Shown one piece after another: positions 1-7,520 of a DNA stretch of 9,760 nt (its first letter is position 1; every line of letters starts with the position of its first letter). The DNA is from Spirochaetaceae bacterium. GTDB lineage: Bacteria > Spirochaetota > Spirochaetia > Treponematales > Breznakiellaceae. The notes under the pieces were generated by a model. It was not told where the DNA came from. It saw only the letters and a program-made list of their open reading frames with translations, and did no database searches. The translations under genes and the position numbers were made by a program. The stretch is taken from positions 1-9,760 of the forward strand of contig JAIRPM010000022.1 in assembly GCA_031257075.1 (NCBI GenBank), written 5' to 3'.

Positions 1-1
1 C

Positions 2-328
2 ATACCGCCGGCGGCTTGTGCCAAAATTATCATAAAAACCCGCGATTTTATTAACGCCGGCGGAATTGCCGAAAATCCTGACCTTACAAAAAAACGGCTT
101 GATGAACTGAGGCTTGCGCAGAAAATCGTACACCATATTGTATACGAAAAACTAATACCGGTTCATTTCTTGGATGTATCTATACAAAATGGTAAAGCCG
201 TGCTTTATGGCGTGGCCAACACGCTCACTACGGTTGATACGGCGCTGGAAGCTGCTGGAGAAACGCCGGGCGTTCAGGGCGTTGTTTCTGAAATTAAAGT
301 GATTCAAGATTACACGGTTTTTCATTAG
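2..328 (+). CDS. BON-domain protein, C-terminal part (5' end outside window)
   Basis: An open frame runs from the window edge to a TAG at 326-328 and gives 108 residues with no start inside the window. Residues about 57-104 read as a BON domain: a hydrophobic strand (LDVSIQNGKAVLYG), a conserved glycine (G70), a helix with D79 and E83, then PGVQGVVSEIKV, the usual 'GV..V...l.V' ending. BON domains bind membranes or phospholipid and occur in periplasmic or osmotic-stress proteins and in secretin-like proteins. Which of these this is cannot be told from the tail. Residues 1-55 are mostly helical and charged. The next gene starts 3 bases after the stop, so it probably shares its transcript and perhaps its location at the membrane. 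The BON call is from pattern recognition only. Confidence 0.72.
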   Translation: MPPAACAKIIIKTRDFINAGGIAENPDLTKKRLDELRLAQKIVHHIVYEKLIPVHFLDVSIQNGKAVLYGVANTLTTVDTALEAAGETPGVQGVVSEIKVIQDYTVFH

Positions 329-331
329 CCC

Positions 332-1192
332 ATGAACTACGATACTTTTTCTGCGGCACGGGACATATTCTATCTCGGAAGCATATTATTGGGTTCCGCC
401 TGCGGGCTTTTTACCGGTGCTTTTTCTCCTTCAAAAACCCTCAAAGAAAGAAGCGCCTGTATTACTATTTCTTTGTATGTACTCACGGCTTTTATTGTAT
501 GCGCCGCCGCCGCATTGTGTATCGAAGAAAGAATTATATATAATTATCAAATATTGATAATTGCCCTGATATATGCTGTTATATTTTTCTTTGCTTTCTT
601 TTTTCCGGCCGCGCTGCGTTTTTCCCTTGTTATGGTGCTTAGTTTAATTGTATTAACAACGCTCTATTTTTACCGGATTGGTATTCCTTTCAACAGTTTC
701 AAAATACCCATAGCCCGAATCGACTATGACGGCGCTGACAGAATAACCGTAAAACCCGCATATAACAAAATTCATATATTTAGTACGGCAAAAGTATATG
801 AACGAGGCATAACTATTTTTTATGATAAACGCTACAATGATACCGTAAAGTATGCGCTTTGCTTTATACAGGCAGGCCGCGCGCTTCCGGTATTTGGCGG
901 CGGCCGGCGTGTCATTCTGCTTTCTATTACCGTTGAACAGACAGAGCCGGGGCGGGCGGTGCGTGTGTTTTGGTCTAAACCTATGGAAGAAACGTTTTTA
1001 GGAACGCTTTTAAGCCGGAGTACCGAACTATTAAACAGCACCAGCGCAAAAGTATTCGCGCCCCCTGGCCGCTCCTTTATGGAAATGCAAATCATTTATG
1101 GCAAAGCAAAATTTCCTGCTGTTCAAGACGGGCAGAATAATCTGGTTCTGCAAAATCAGTTTGATAACTGGCGGGAAATATGGATGGAGTAG
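332..1192 (+). CDS. Four-helix membrane protein of unknown function
   Basis: This 286-residue protein is not one I recognise. The N-terminal 115 residues contain four hydrophobic segments, at about 12-31, 42-64, 73-93 and 95-114. After them comes a soluble domain of about 170 residues with alternating hydrophobic strands and no cysteine-rich or nucleotide-binding motif. It contains a glycine-rich turn (VFGGGRR, near residue 190) and ends in a tryptophan-containing tail (WREIWME). The ATG at 332 lies 3 bases after the stop of the BON gene, without a convincing Shine-Dalgarno, so translation is probably coupled. The stop (1190-1192) is one base before the mnmE start, so the three genes look like one operon. 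The hydrophobic pattern suggests an inner-membrane anchor with a cytoplasmic or periplasmic C-terminal domain. No function is proposed. It is well supported as a real gene by length, frame and packing. Confidence 0.85.
   Translation: MNYDTFSAARDIFYLGSILLGSACGLFTGAFSPSKTLKERSACITISLYVLTAFIVCAAAALCIEERIIYNYQILIIALIYAVIFFFAFFFPAALRFSLVMVLSLIVLTTLYFYRIGIPFNSFKIPIARIDYDGADRITVKPAYNKIHIFSTAKVYERGITIFYDKRYNDTVKYALCFIQAGRALPVFGGGRRVILLSITVEQTEPGRAVRVFWSKPMEETFLGTLLSRSTELLNSTSAKVFAPPGRSFMEMQIIYGKAKFPAVQDGQNNLVLQNQFDNWREIWME
1186..1192 (+). promoter_or_regulatory. Ribosome binding site deciding the mnmE start
   Basis: GGAG at 1186-1189, inside the last codons of the upstream gene, lies 4 bases before the ATG at 1194. 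It supports this start over the in-frame ATG at 1098, which would overlap the upstream gene by 95 bases. Confidence 0.55.
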
Positions 1193-1193
1193 G

Positions 1194-2603
1194 ATGAGCG
1201 GGGCATCGTACACCGATTTTGCGCCGGCAGCGGCCCTTGCCACACCGCCCGGTCAAAGCGCTCTTGCCGTTATCCGCTTGTCCGGCGAAGGCTCGCTTGA
1301 ACTTCTAGCCCGCTGCTTTTCACGGCCCGGTGCCCTCCTCCAGGCGGCGGGTAATACTGTTGTTTACGGCTGGATAACCAGTCATAGCGGCCATTCTCCA
1401 AAAATCGATGAAGTACTCATTTCGGTTTACCGTGCGCCCAAAAGTTATACCGGCGAGGACGGCGCGGACATTTGCTGCCATGGCGGACAGGCTGCGCCGG
1501 CGGCAATACTGCGCCTGTTATTCGAAAACGGTTTCCGCCAGGCCCTGCGCGGTGAATTTAGTTACCGGGCTTTTGTCAATGGCAAAACCGGCCTAAGCCG
1601 CGCCGAAGCTGTTATGGAAATTGTCAGTGCAAAAAGCAGTCTTGCTCTTTCCCGTTCGGTCGAAAGGCTTTCCGGTACGCTGGAAAATGAAATTAACGCG
1701 CTTAAAATGCTGCTTCTTGATGTGGTAAGTGAAATTGAACTTTATCTTGATTATTCCGAAGCGGACGGGGTTGGGCTTGATGCTTCCGCTGACGGGATAA
1801 CAGCGCGGCAAAAAATGCTGAATGTCGATGAGCGTCTAAAAAATTTGCTTGCTGCCTATGAAACGGTAAAACTGGAAAAAGAAGGCGCGCTGGTAGTGCT
1901 TGTTGGCAGGCCCAATGCGGGCAAATCGAGCCTTTTTAACCTGCTGCTCAAAGAAGAACGTTCTATCGTTACCGAAATTCCGGGAACAACTCGTGATTGG
2001 ATTGAAGGCTGGATTGAAATCGAAGGGCTTCCTATCCGGCTTGCCGACACAGCGGGGCTGCGCGATACAGAAAATACTGTGGAACGGCTGGGTGTTGAAC
2101 GAAGTCTTGCATTAGTCAAAAACGCCGATTTGGCCGTTTACCTCATAGACGGGCAGACACCCTCTGCGGCTGCGGAGGGCATTGAAAATTTTTATGGCGC
2201 GTTTTTACCTGTGTGGAACAAATGCGACTGCTATCCTATGCCTGAAAATTTTACAGTAAAGAGCGAACGCTGTTTGCCGGTAAGCGCAAAAACCGGCGAA
2301 GGGCTTGCCGGATTGTGCGCAGCATTAGCGGAGCGCCTGCGGGAAAGCACCCTTGAAAAGGGTACTGCGTTATCGTGTCTTGCTGACGGGCAGCCTTGTC
2401 CCGGCACTGAACGGCAGCGCGCGCTTATAGCCGCCGCTTGTGAAGCGCTCGATGAGGCGATTGCGGTTTATTCACAAGCGGCGCTTGATGTAACAGCGCC
2501 CCATTTGCGCGAAGCGCTTGATGCTCTGGGAGAAATTACCGGTGAGATATCTACCGCTGATATCCTGGAATCTATGTTCAGCGCCTTTTGTGTTGGAAAA
2601 TAA
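1194..2603 (+). CDS. mnmE: tRNA uridine-5-carboxymethylaminomethyl(34) synthesis GTPase MnmE (TrmE)
   Basis: MnmE is a cytoplasmic GTPase that, with the FAD protein MnmG, modifies the wobble uridine (U34) of certain tRNAs, using a methylene-tetrahydrofolate-derived carbon. The product is 469 residues, close to the usual ~455. The N-terminal folate-binding domain includes the GEFSYRAFVNGK stretch (120-131). The inserted G domain has G1 GRPNAGKSS (238-246), G2 GTTR (264-267), G3 DTAG (285-288), G4 NKCD (342-345) and G5 SAK (364-366). The protein ends in CVGK, the C-terminal C(I/L/V)GK motif, with the essential Cys at 466. The frame is open from 1098, but the ATG at 1194 is chosen because MnmE N-termini begin just before a TDxIAA-like segment (here TDFAPAAALATPPG) and because GGAG at 1186-1189 precedes it. 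The start is one base after the previous stop, so coupling is likely. MnmG is not in the window. Confidence 0.98.
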   Translation: MSGASYTDFAPAAALATPPGQSALAVIRLSGEGSLELLARCFSRPGALLQAAGNTVVYGWITSHSGHSPKIDEVLISVYRAPKSYTGEDGADICCHGGQAAPAAILRLLFENGFRQALRGEFSYRAFVNGKTGLSRAEAVMEIVSAKSSLALSRSVERLSGTLENEINALKMLLLDVVSEIELYLDYSEADGVGLDASADGITARQKMLNVDERLKNLLAAYETVKLEKEGALVVLVGRPNAGKSSLFNLLLKEERSIVTEIPGTTRDWIEGWIEIEGLPIRLADTAGLRDTENTVERLGVERSLALVKNADLAVYLIDGQTPSAAAEGIENFYGAFLPVWNKCDCYPMPENFTVKSERCLPVSAKTGEGLAGLCAALAERLRESTLEKGTALSCLADGQPCPGTERQRALIAAACEALDEAIAVYSQAALDVTAPHLREALDALGEITGEISTADILESMFSAFCVGK

Positions 2604-2627
2604 ATGCCGGCAAATTTTCAGGCTGCA

Positions 2628-4082
2628 TTAACGCGGCGCGGTTACAGGAATTGTAACTTCGCCTGCGGTGCCGTCCGTCCAATATGCTTCAATTTTGAAT
2701 ATGCCTGAAAGCCCTGCCGGCAGCGCCAATTCAAGCGTAAACGGCAGGGGCGGATAATCGCCGGTGATAAATATAATGTTATTATCCGCAAGGCTTACGG
2801 GAACCGGTGATTCGTATATAAAAGGCGGCGTATCGCCGCTGTTTTGTATGTTTTCCAAAACTATATGAAACCGCAGTACTTCTTTTTTGCTTTCTACGCT
2901 AAGACTGACAGGAATACGCTGTAAAAAAGGCTTTGCAGATGCCTTGGCCGTCAGCACATTGTCTGTTGGAATACGGGTAAAAGTACCGCGGTCAGCCGCC
3001 GGATAAGAAGCCGGAAGCATGGTAAAAAAGACGATTGTACACAGTCCCGCCGCTGCTGCCAGGAACGCGAACAGCATCCGTCTGCGGTTAATAGTATTAT
3101 TTTTTTTATATATAAAGAAAATAATAATAAATACAATAGTAAAGAAAATGAGCGGAATAAAAACACAATACGGCTCATCTATAAGAATATTTTTTCCATT
3201 TATGCTAAACACTATGTAGTTTTGTACGCTGTCATACACAGACTGCGCGGCGATGCCGGCTGTATCAACCATATACTGCCAGAATATTTCAGGAAGAATG
3301 TTTTCCGGTATATCGGGAAGGTTTTTGCGAAGCAATGACGGAGCGGCCGGTGAAAGAAAAAGTACAGGAAAATCATAATCAAATTCAAATGCTATAAACT
3401 TGCTCAATTGCGATATGTATTTATTTTGAGTGCGTTCAAAAACGAGCGGAATGTTGTTTTTCTGCATTGTCTGAGCAAAAAGCCGGACAAGGTTAAAGGG
3501 CGGTTTTTCCCGTATGCCGCCGGTGTATATGCTGACCGTCTTTGGTTTGTCCGGCATGTCCGCATAGACAACAAACGCGTCTTCGCCGCTGTCAAGCATA
3601 TCCCGCCATGCCGCAAAATCAAAACCGGGAGTACCGCCGCCGGCAATCCAGCAATCGGCAAGAAAAAAAACATCTACAGCCATGCAGGTTTGTTCTTCGC
3701 GCCCAGTTTCCTGTACTTTTTTTATAAACGCAAACGCTAATTCCTGCACAAACGAAAACGGTGGGATCGGCTGTTGGCTGTCTCCATAAGAAGCGGACAG
3801 TTCTGCCGCGCTGAGCAGCGGCAGCGCAAGTACAAAGCGTCCCTGAACGTTTTCTTCTTTTCCGGTAAAAAGGCGTACCGCGATACTTGTTCCAAACGCG
3901 CCGTAATCTTCCAAAAGAACGCGCTCTTCAAATTCAATATGTTCAGCTTTCAATCTGCCGCGCAAAGCGGAAAAACGGGCATACTCTTCGGCGCGCCCTG
4001 AGAAGCCGGCGGCCTCCTCTCCGGCAGCGGCACCCGGCACAATGGACAAAAACGCGCAGCAGACAGCGGCAATGCGGCGCAA
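2628..4082 (-). CDS. Signal-peptide membrane protein with degenerate M28 peptidase-like domain
   Basis: The frame is open from an ATG at 4148, inside murB. The better start is TTG at 4082-4080, one base after the murB stop, with GGAG nine bases upstream. It gives a clean signal peptide (MRRIAAVCCAFLSIVPGAAA) and 484 residues. Residues 80-275 follow the order of an M28 aminopeptidase fold: a strand, a helix after a G-D-S turn (100-125), a FFLAD strand (139-143) where M28 has the E-E pair, a VVYAD strand (171-175), then DFPVLFLSP and PDIPENI (237-262), resembling the terminal 'GIP..l' and 'D.P.N' segments. The His/Asp/Glu zinc ligands are absent, except possibly D175. Two membrane helices follow (about 306-325 and 336-358), then a beta-rich C-terminal domain of about 125 residues. 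It is the last gene of the ruvA-murB run and converges on mnmE with a 24-base gap. The M28-like reading is an inference; as annotation it is a hypothetical envelope protein. Confidence 0.82.
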   Translation of the reverse strand: MRRIAAVCCAFLSIVPGAAAGEEAAGFSGRAEEYARFSALRGRLKAEHIEFEERVLLEDYGAFGTSIAVRLFTGKEENVQGRFVLALPLLSAAELSASYGDSQQPIPPFSFVQELAFAFIKKVQETGREEQTCMAVDVFFLADCWIAGGGTPGFDFAAWRDMLDSGEDAFVVYADMPDKPKTVSIYTGGIREKPPFNLVRLFAQTMQKNNIPLVFERTQNKYISQLSKFIAFEFDYDFPVLFLSPAAPSLLRKNLPDIPENILPEIFWQYMVDTAGIAAQSVYDSVQNYIVFSINGKNILIDEPYCVFIPLIFFTIVFIIIFFIYKKNNTINRRRMLFAFLAAAAGLCTIVFFTMLPASYPAADRGTFTRIPTDNVLTAKASAKPFLQRIPVSLSVESKKEVLRFHIVLENIQNSGDTPPFIYESPVPVSLADNNIIFITGDYPPLPFTLELALPAGLSGIFKIEAYWTDGTAGEVTIPVTAPR

Positions 4083-4083
4083 C

Positions 4084-5001
4084 CTACCATTCTCCAGCAA
4101 ATATAATTTCTTCCACAAGTTTAATGCCTGCCTGTTTTTGCGCTTCATTTTTTATATATTTGACAAGAGCATATATATCAGCGGAAGAAGCATTGCCTGT
4201 ATTGATAATAAAGTTGCCATGCCATGGAGCGACCTGCGCGCCGCCTATGGATTTACCGCGCAGCCCAAGTTCATCAATAATAACGCCGGATGGTTTCCCA
4301 AAAGCATGGTTGTTTACAAATACCGAGCCGGCGGACGGAAAACGATAATGGCCTTTTTCTTCACGCTGTTTTTTATAATATGCTCCTAAATTATATATAT
4401 CATTTTTATTGCCATATTGAACAGTAAAACGCGCTGAAAGAATCAGGCTGTGAGTGTTCTGAAAAGGGCTTTTTTTGTAATCCCATTCATGTATGTTTTT
4501 ATGCAGTGTCAAGGTTTCTAATCTACGGTCTAAATATTCAACTTCGATAAGCACATCACTTATTTGTTTTTCAAAACAGCGGGCATTCATATACACAGCC
4601 CCTCCCGCCGTGCCCGGAAGCCCTGAAAGGAATTCCAGCCCGCGCAGCCCATTTTGGGCGGCAAAGGCGGCAGTTTCGTCTGCGGATGCGCCGGTTTGCG
4701 CTTTTATCACCGCGTTCGCGCCGCCGCTTTCTTCCACAGCCAGCCCTGAAAACCCAGTCGTGTCCAGCACAATGCCGCGTATGCCTTTGTCGCTTACGCA
4801 TAGGTTTGCGCCGCCGCCGAGTATAAACAGCGGAATGTTATGACTGCATGCAAATTGCATGCATGTTTTTGCGCATTCAATAAAATATTCAGATGGCGGT
4901 TTTATATATACGTCAGCATTGCCGCCTGTTTTGAATGTAGTATGCAGGCGCATAGGTTCATGTTCGCGGGCAAATTGCGCAAGAATTTTAGGAAGATTCA
5001 T
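4084..5001 (-). CDS. murB: UDP-N-acetylenolpyruvoylglucosamine reductase MurB
   Basis: MurB is a cytoplasmic FAD enzyme that reduces UDP-GlcNAc-enolpyruvate to UDP-MurNAc with NADPH, the second step of peptidoglycan precursor synthesis. The product is 305 residues, the size of the shorter (type II) MurBs. The FAD-binding part has TTFKTGGNAD (21-30), GGGANL (62-67) and LEFLSGLPGTAGG (122-134) followed by MNA. The substrate part has SAGSVF (223-228, catalytic Ser226), SIGGAQVAPWHGNFIIN (261-277) and a C-terminal LVEE (295-298) that should carry the catalytic glutamate. The usual Y-R-x-S is YKKS here (175-178), so the conserved Arg is Lys. The frame is open to 5043, but ATG 5001 is chosen because GGAG sits 7 bases upstream and the protein then starts as expected. 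It overlaps the upstream gene by 14 bases, which implies coupling. Confidence 0.96.
   Translation of the reverse strand: MNLPKILAQFAREHEPMRLHTTFKTGGNADVYIKPPSEYFIECAKTCMQFACSHNIPLFILGGGANLCVSDKGIRGIVLDTTGFSGLAVEESGGANAVIKAQTGASADETAAFAAQNGLRGLEFLSGLPGTAGGAVYMNARCFEKQISDVLIEVEYLDRRLETLTLHKNIHEWDYKKSPFQNTHSLILSARFTVQYGNKNDIYNLGAYYKKQREEKGHYRFPSAGSVFVNNHAFGKPSGVIIDELGLRGKSIGGAQVAPWHGNFIINTGNASSADIYALVKYIKNEAQKQAGIKLVEEIIFAGEW
4845..4863. repeat. 19-bp perfect palindrome inside murB
   Basis: TGCATGCAA (4845-4853), a single central A, and TTGCATGCA (4855-4863). It lies in the codons for residues C-M-Q-F-A-C of MurB (about 47-52). Confidence 0.7.
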
Positions 5002-5641
5002 CGAGGCGCTCCGTTTGTGAAATAGAAATAGCCTGCGCGGCAAAAGCGGTAAGCGCTAAAATCGGCGCAATAAAAACAAATCTGCCGCCGGCAGCAACAA
5101 AATAATTATAACACCCATGCAGAGCGACAGTCTTAAAAAAAATCCGTGCCGCTGCCGCCGGGTTGACCGGAATGGCATAAGCGGCACGCCCCGCGCGCGC
5201 GCCGCAGGCGGCATGAAGCGGTACAGAAGTAAGTATGCGCAGCAGTGCCAGCCGTGGCGATTCTATCGTATACCACGCGCTTTCCAACGCGCCAAAGGCG
5301 AGCGCGGAGACAAGCCCTGCTGCCGCCGTACAGCGTTCCCTCAAATAGTAAACAGTTGAAATCCGGTTTGTCAGGGCAAATAAAAACATTAGTACGGCTA
5401 AACGCCCGGTTTCTTCTACGAGCGCTATGCGTACAAAAAATATAAAGAATATATTATCAATATCAATATATAAAAAAAAGATATATTGTATAAAAGCGGA
5501 GACCACAAGCGCGGCAATGCCGGCGGCGAGAGACGCGCAAAAGAGAGGCATCCGCAGTGGTATCTTTACCATACGGAACCATACGAGAACTCCCAAAACC
5601 GGCACTAAAAGAAGTGCGACAAAAACCGCTATATGTATCAT
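4988..5641 (-). CDS. PrsW-family intramembrane protease-like protein
   Basis: This 217-residue, strongly hydrophobic protein has about seven membrane segments (for example 2-22, 34-57, 62-90, 104-118 and 188-205). It carries the scattered motifs of the PrsW family, which is related to CPBP/CAAX proteases: an E-E-x-x-R/K motif as EETGR (76-80), F-x-x-x-E as FGALE (116-120), a His after a hydrophobic run (PLHAACG, His143) and HGCYN (His175, Asn179). In Bacillus subtilis, PrsW cleaves the anti-sigma factor RsiW; other members have unknown substrates. All putative active-site residues are present, so activity is plausible. The gene lies 7 bases after ruvA and overlaps murB by 14 bases. No anti-sigma or sigma gene is nearby, so its substrate cannot be guessed. 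The ATG at 5641 has no strong Shine-Dalgarno and probably depends on ruvA translation. Confidence 0.82.
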   Translation of the reverse strand: MIHIAVFVALLLVPVLGVLVWFRMVKIPLRMPLFCASLAAGIAALVVSAFIQYIFFLYIDIDNIFFIFFVRIALVEETGRLAVLMFLFALTNRISTVYYLRERCTAAAGLVSALAFGALESAWYTIESPRLALLRILTSVPLHAACGARAGRAAYAIPVNPAAAARIFFKTVALHGCYNYFVAAGGRFVFIAPILALTAFAAQAISISQTERLDESS

Positions 5642-5648
5642 AACTATT

Positions 5649-6248
5649 TTACAAAGTAAGGTAATATATTGCTTTTCTAAACAAAGCGTTTTCGCGTTCC
5701 GGCCCTTCCGGGGGAAGTGAGGCCTCCTGCGCGGCGCGGCTCAAGGCTTCGACGGCCAGCCGTTTATCGTATCCCATACCGGCCAGCGCTTCGGCAAGGT
5801 CGTTGAACGGCGAAGCGTTCTGCGCGGCCTTGCTTTGAACAAGTTTTCCTTTCAAGGCAAGAAGCATCTTTTGCGCGGTTTTCTTCCCCAGCCCGGGAAC
5901 TGCTTCCAGACGTGCAAGGTCGCCGGCTTCGAGTGCTGCTTCCAGTTCGTTTTGGTTGATGCCGCCGATAATTTTGAGAGCGGCTTTGGGGCCTATGCCC
6001 TCAACTTTGAGCAATTCCAAAAAAGTGCGGCGGCGCTCTTCAGTTGCAAACCCGAAAAGTTTCATCTGGTCATCGCGGTGGTAAAGCCAAACAAACACGG
6101 AAACACCGCCTTTTTCACCACTGTGCGCTTCTAAATCGCGGGAACAAGCGCCGCTCATTGTTATATCCCATTCTATGCCGCCGCCGGCAGATATATAAAC
6201 GCCATCCGCGCTCTTCCCGGCAAGAATGCCCGTTATCCGGTTAATCAT
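5649..6248 (-). CDS. ruvA: Holliday junction branch migration complex subunit RuvA
   Basis: RuvA tetramers bind the four-way Holliday junction and load the RuvB helicase for branch migration during recombinational repair. The product is 199 residues, against about 203 in E. coli. Domain I (1-65) starts with the typical MINRITGIL. The family pattern 'LyGF.t..Er..F' appears as LFGFATEERRRTF (64-76). Domain II has two helix-hairpin-helix motifs: VEGIGPKAALKI (82-93) and AVPGLGKKTAQKM (116-128). Domain III, the RuvB-contacting three-helix bundle, covers about 148-199 (DLAEALAGMGY onward). The frame opens at 6284, but ATG 6248 gives the canonical N-terminus. ruvB and ruvC, which often neighbour it, are not here. 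ruvA instead heads a run with the PrsW-like gene and murB. Confidence 0.97.
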   Translation of the reverse strand: MINRITGILAGKSADGVYISAGGGIEWDITMSGACSRDLEAHSGEKGGVSVFVWLYHRDDQMKLFGFATEERRRTFLELLKVEGIGPKAALKIIGGINQNELEAALEAGDLARLEAVPGLGKKTAQKMLLALKGKLVQSKAAQNASPFNDLAEALAGMGYDKRLAVEALSRAAQEASLPPEGPERENALFRKAIYYLTL

Positions 6249-6334
6249 AGTTATAAGTCTCTTGAAAAATGCCGGTTTTTGCAAGGCTTTTCAGACAAAC
6301 GCGCATAGAAGTCAATTTTCATCTTGAGACCGTT

Positions 6335-7453
6335 TTACTGGCCGTTCCGGTTTTCGGGTGGTTGCGGTTCCGGCGGTGTTATTGTTAAACGGTTGCCGGA
6401 AAGCGCGGATTCAAGAATTCGCGTCATAATCTCCAAAACATGGAGGGCGCGGCTGCCGGAAGCGCGGTGAGGCCGGCCTTCGGCAATGGCGCTTGCCATA
6501 TCGGTAAGGCCGATGCCGCGCCAGTTGTTGTTAGCGAGCCGTTCTGAACAACGCGGGTCAGCGGGTGCAAAAAGCGGCGCTTCGTGCCATTGTCCATCGC
6601 GCAGACGGCGGACAAGTACCGGTGAAGTAAACCAGTTAGGGTCGCCCAATTGAAGCGAGCCTTCCGTACCGTAAATTTCAATATGCGGCAATGAATGTGC
6701 CCATACATCAAAACTCATAACAAATGTCAGAGCCGCACCGCTTGCGAAATCAAGCAGGGCGGAAATATGCGTTGGCGTAGTAACGGGAATATGCTTGCCG
6801 TACTTAGCCGCGCTTGTAATGACGCGCTCAGGGGAGGCCGCCGATGCGCTGCCTGTAACGGCTGTTATCGGGCCGAGCAATTCTATCAGCGCGGTCAGGT
6901 AGTACGGCCCCATGTCAAAGAGCGGGCCGCCGCCGGCCGCATAATAGAATTCCGGCGATGGATGCCAATGTTCCGGCCCATGGTTCATAAGGAAAGCACA
7001 GCCTGCAATCGGTTTTCCTATCCAGCCATCGTCAATAAGTTTACGCGCTGTTTGAACACCTGCGCCCAAAAAAGTATCAGGAGCGCAGCCAATGCGCAGG
7101 TTGCGCTCTTTTGCCAGCGCGGCAATTTCTTTACCTTGCTCTAAATCCGCGCAAAGCGGTTTTTCGTTGTAAATATGTTTGCCGGCCATAAGCGCGGCCT
7201 TGCCGGTTTCATAGTGGGCTGCCGGCGGTGTCAAATTCAGGATGAGGTCAATATCGTCCCGTGCAAGAAGCGCCTGCGTATTTTCCGCGCATTCAAGGCC
7301 GTATTCCTCCGCAACCGTCCGCGCCTTTGCCGGTGTTGTGCTTGTAATCATACGGACATCAACAGCGCTGTCCGCAAACATACCGCATAGATTGCGTATA
7401 TAAATTCCGCAAATATTGCCTGCGCCGATAATACCTGCCCGTAGTTTATTCAT
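6335..7453 (-). CDS. Gfo/Idh/MocA family oxidoreductase, substrate unknown
   Basis: This is a 372-residue cytoplasmic NAD(P)-dependent dehydrogenase of the family that acts on sugars, inositols and related polyols. The Rossmann nucleotide site is at the N-terminus (GIIGAGNICG, 7-16). It is followed by NLTPPAAHYE (73-82), which lines the cofactor, and EKP (97-99), whose Lys is the family's conserved catalytic residue. The C-terminal alpha/beta domain has HGPEHWHP (158-165) and GGGPLFDMGPYYL (174-186). In the common D-x-x-x-H pair, the Asp is D180 and the His position holds Tyr184, as in many subfamilies. Length is normal. It starts at ATG 7453 without a strong Shine-Dalgarno and ends 86 bases before the ruvA start, so it may be a separate transcript. 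No sugar transporter or other pathway gene lies nearby, so the substrate cannot be inferred. Confidence 0.93.
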   Translation of the reverse strand: MNKLRAGIIGAGNICGIYIRNLCGMFADSAVDVRMITSTTPAKARTVAEEYGLECAENTQALLARDDIDLILNLTPPAAHYETGKAALMAGKHIYNEKPLCADLEQGKEIAALAKERNLRIGCAPDTFLGAGVQTARKLIDDGWIGKPIAGCAFLMNHGPEHWHPSPEFYYAAGGGPLFDMGPYYLTALIELLGPITAVTGSASAASPERVITSAAKYGKHIPVTTPTHISALLDFASGAALTFVMSFDVWAHSLPHIEIYGTEGSLQLGDPNWFTSPVLVRRLRDGQWHEAPLFAPADPRCSERLANNNWRGIGLTDMASAIAEGRPHRASGSRALHVLEIMTRILESALSGNRLTITPPEPQPPENRNGQ

Positions 7454-7520
7454 GCATTTAGTATGCCGAATTTTCTCTCTATGAAAAAGGGTGCTGGGGC
7501 AACGTTGTTTTTAGAGATGT
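7454..7520. other. Short intergenic stretch, no feature seen
   Basis: This is the leader side of the oxidoreductase gene, next to the end of the decayed gene. It contains the 8-base palindrome CAACGTTG (around 7500) and no T-run hairpin. I could not make out a convincing promoter on the - strand. Confidence 0.4.

Noticed and set aside
1098..1193. N-terminal extension of mnmE from the ATG at 1098
   Set aside because: It would overlap the upstream gene by 95 bases and add 32 residues not seen in MnmE. The ATG at 1194 has a nearby GGAG and the family N-terminus.
2604..2627. Bidirectional terminator between mnmE and the convergent gene
   Set aside because: There are only 24 bases, with the 8-base palindrome TGCCGGCA and no T-run on either side.
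3408..3740. + strand open frame of 110 residues
   Set aside because: It is antisense to the membrane protein gene and has no start signal or recognisable domain.
3887..4389. Two overlapping + strand open frames (153 and 115 residues) opposite murB and the M28-like gene
   Set aside because: Both are antisense to well-supported genes, lack ribosome binding sites, and have Arg/Pro- or Cys/Phe-rich composition typical of shadow frames.
6249..6334. Promoter for the ruvA operon (TTGACT on the - strand)
   Set aside because: A good -35-like word exists, but no acceptable -10 lies 16-18 bases downstream.
6695..7144. + strand open frame of 149 residues
   Set aside because: It is antisense to the Gfo/Idh/MocA gene, whose motifs are continuous across this stretch. 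The product is Cys/Arg-rich without domain features.
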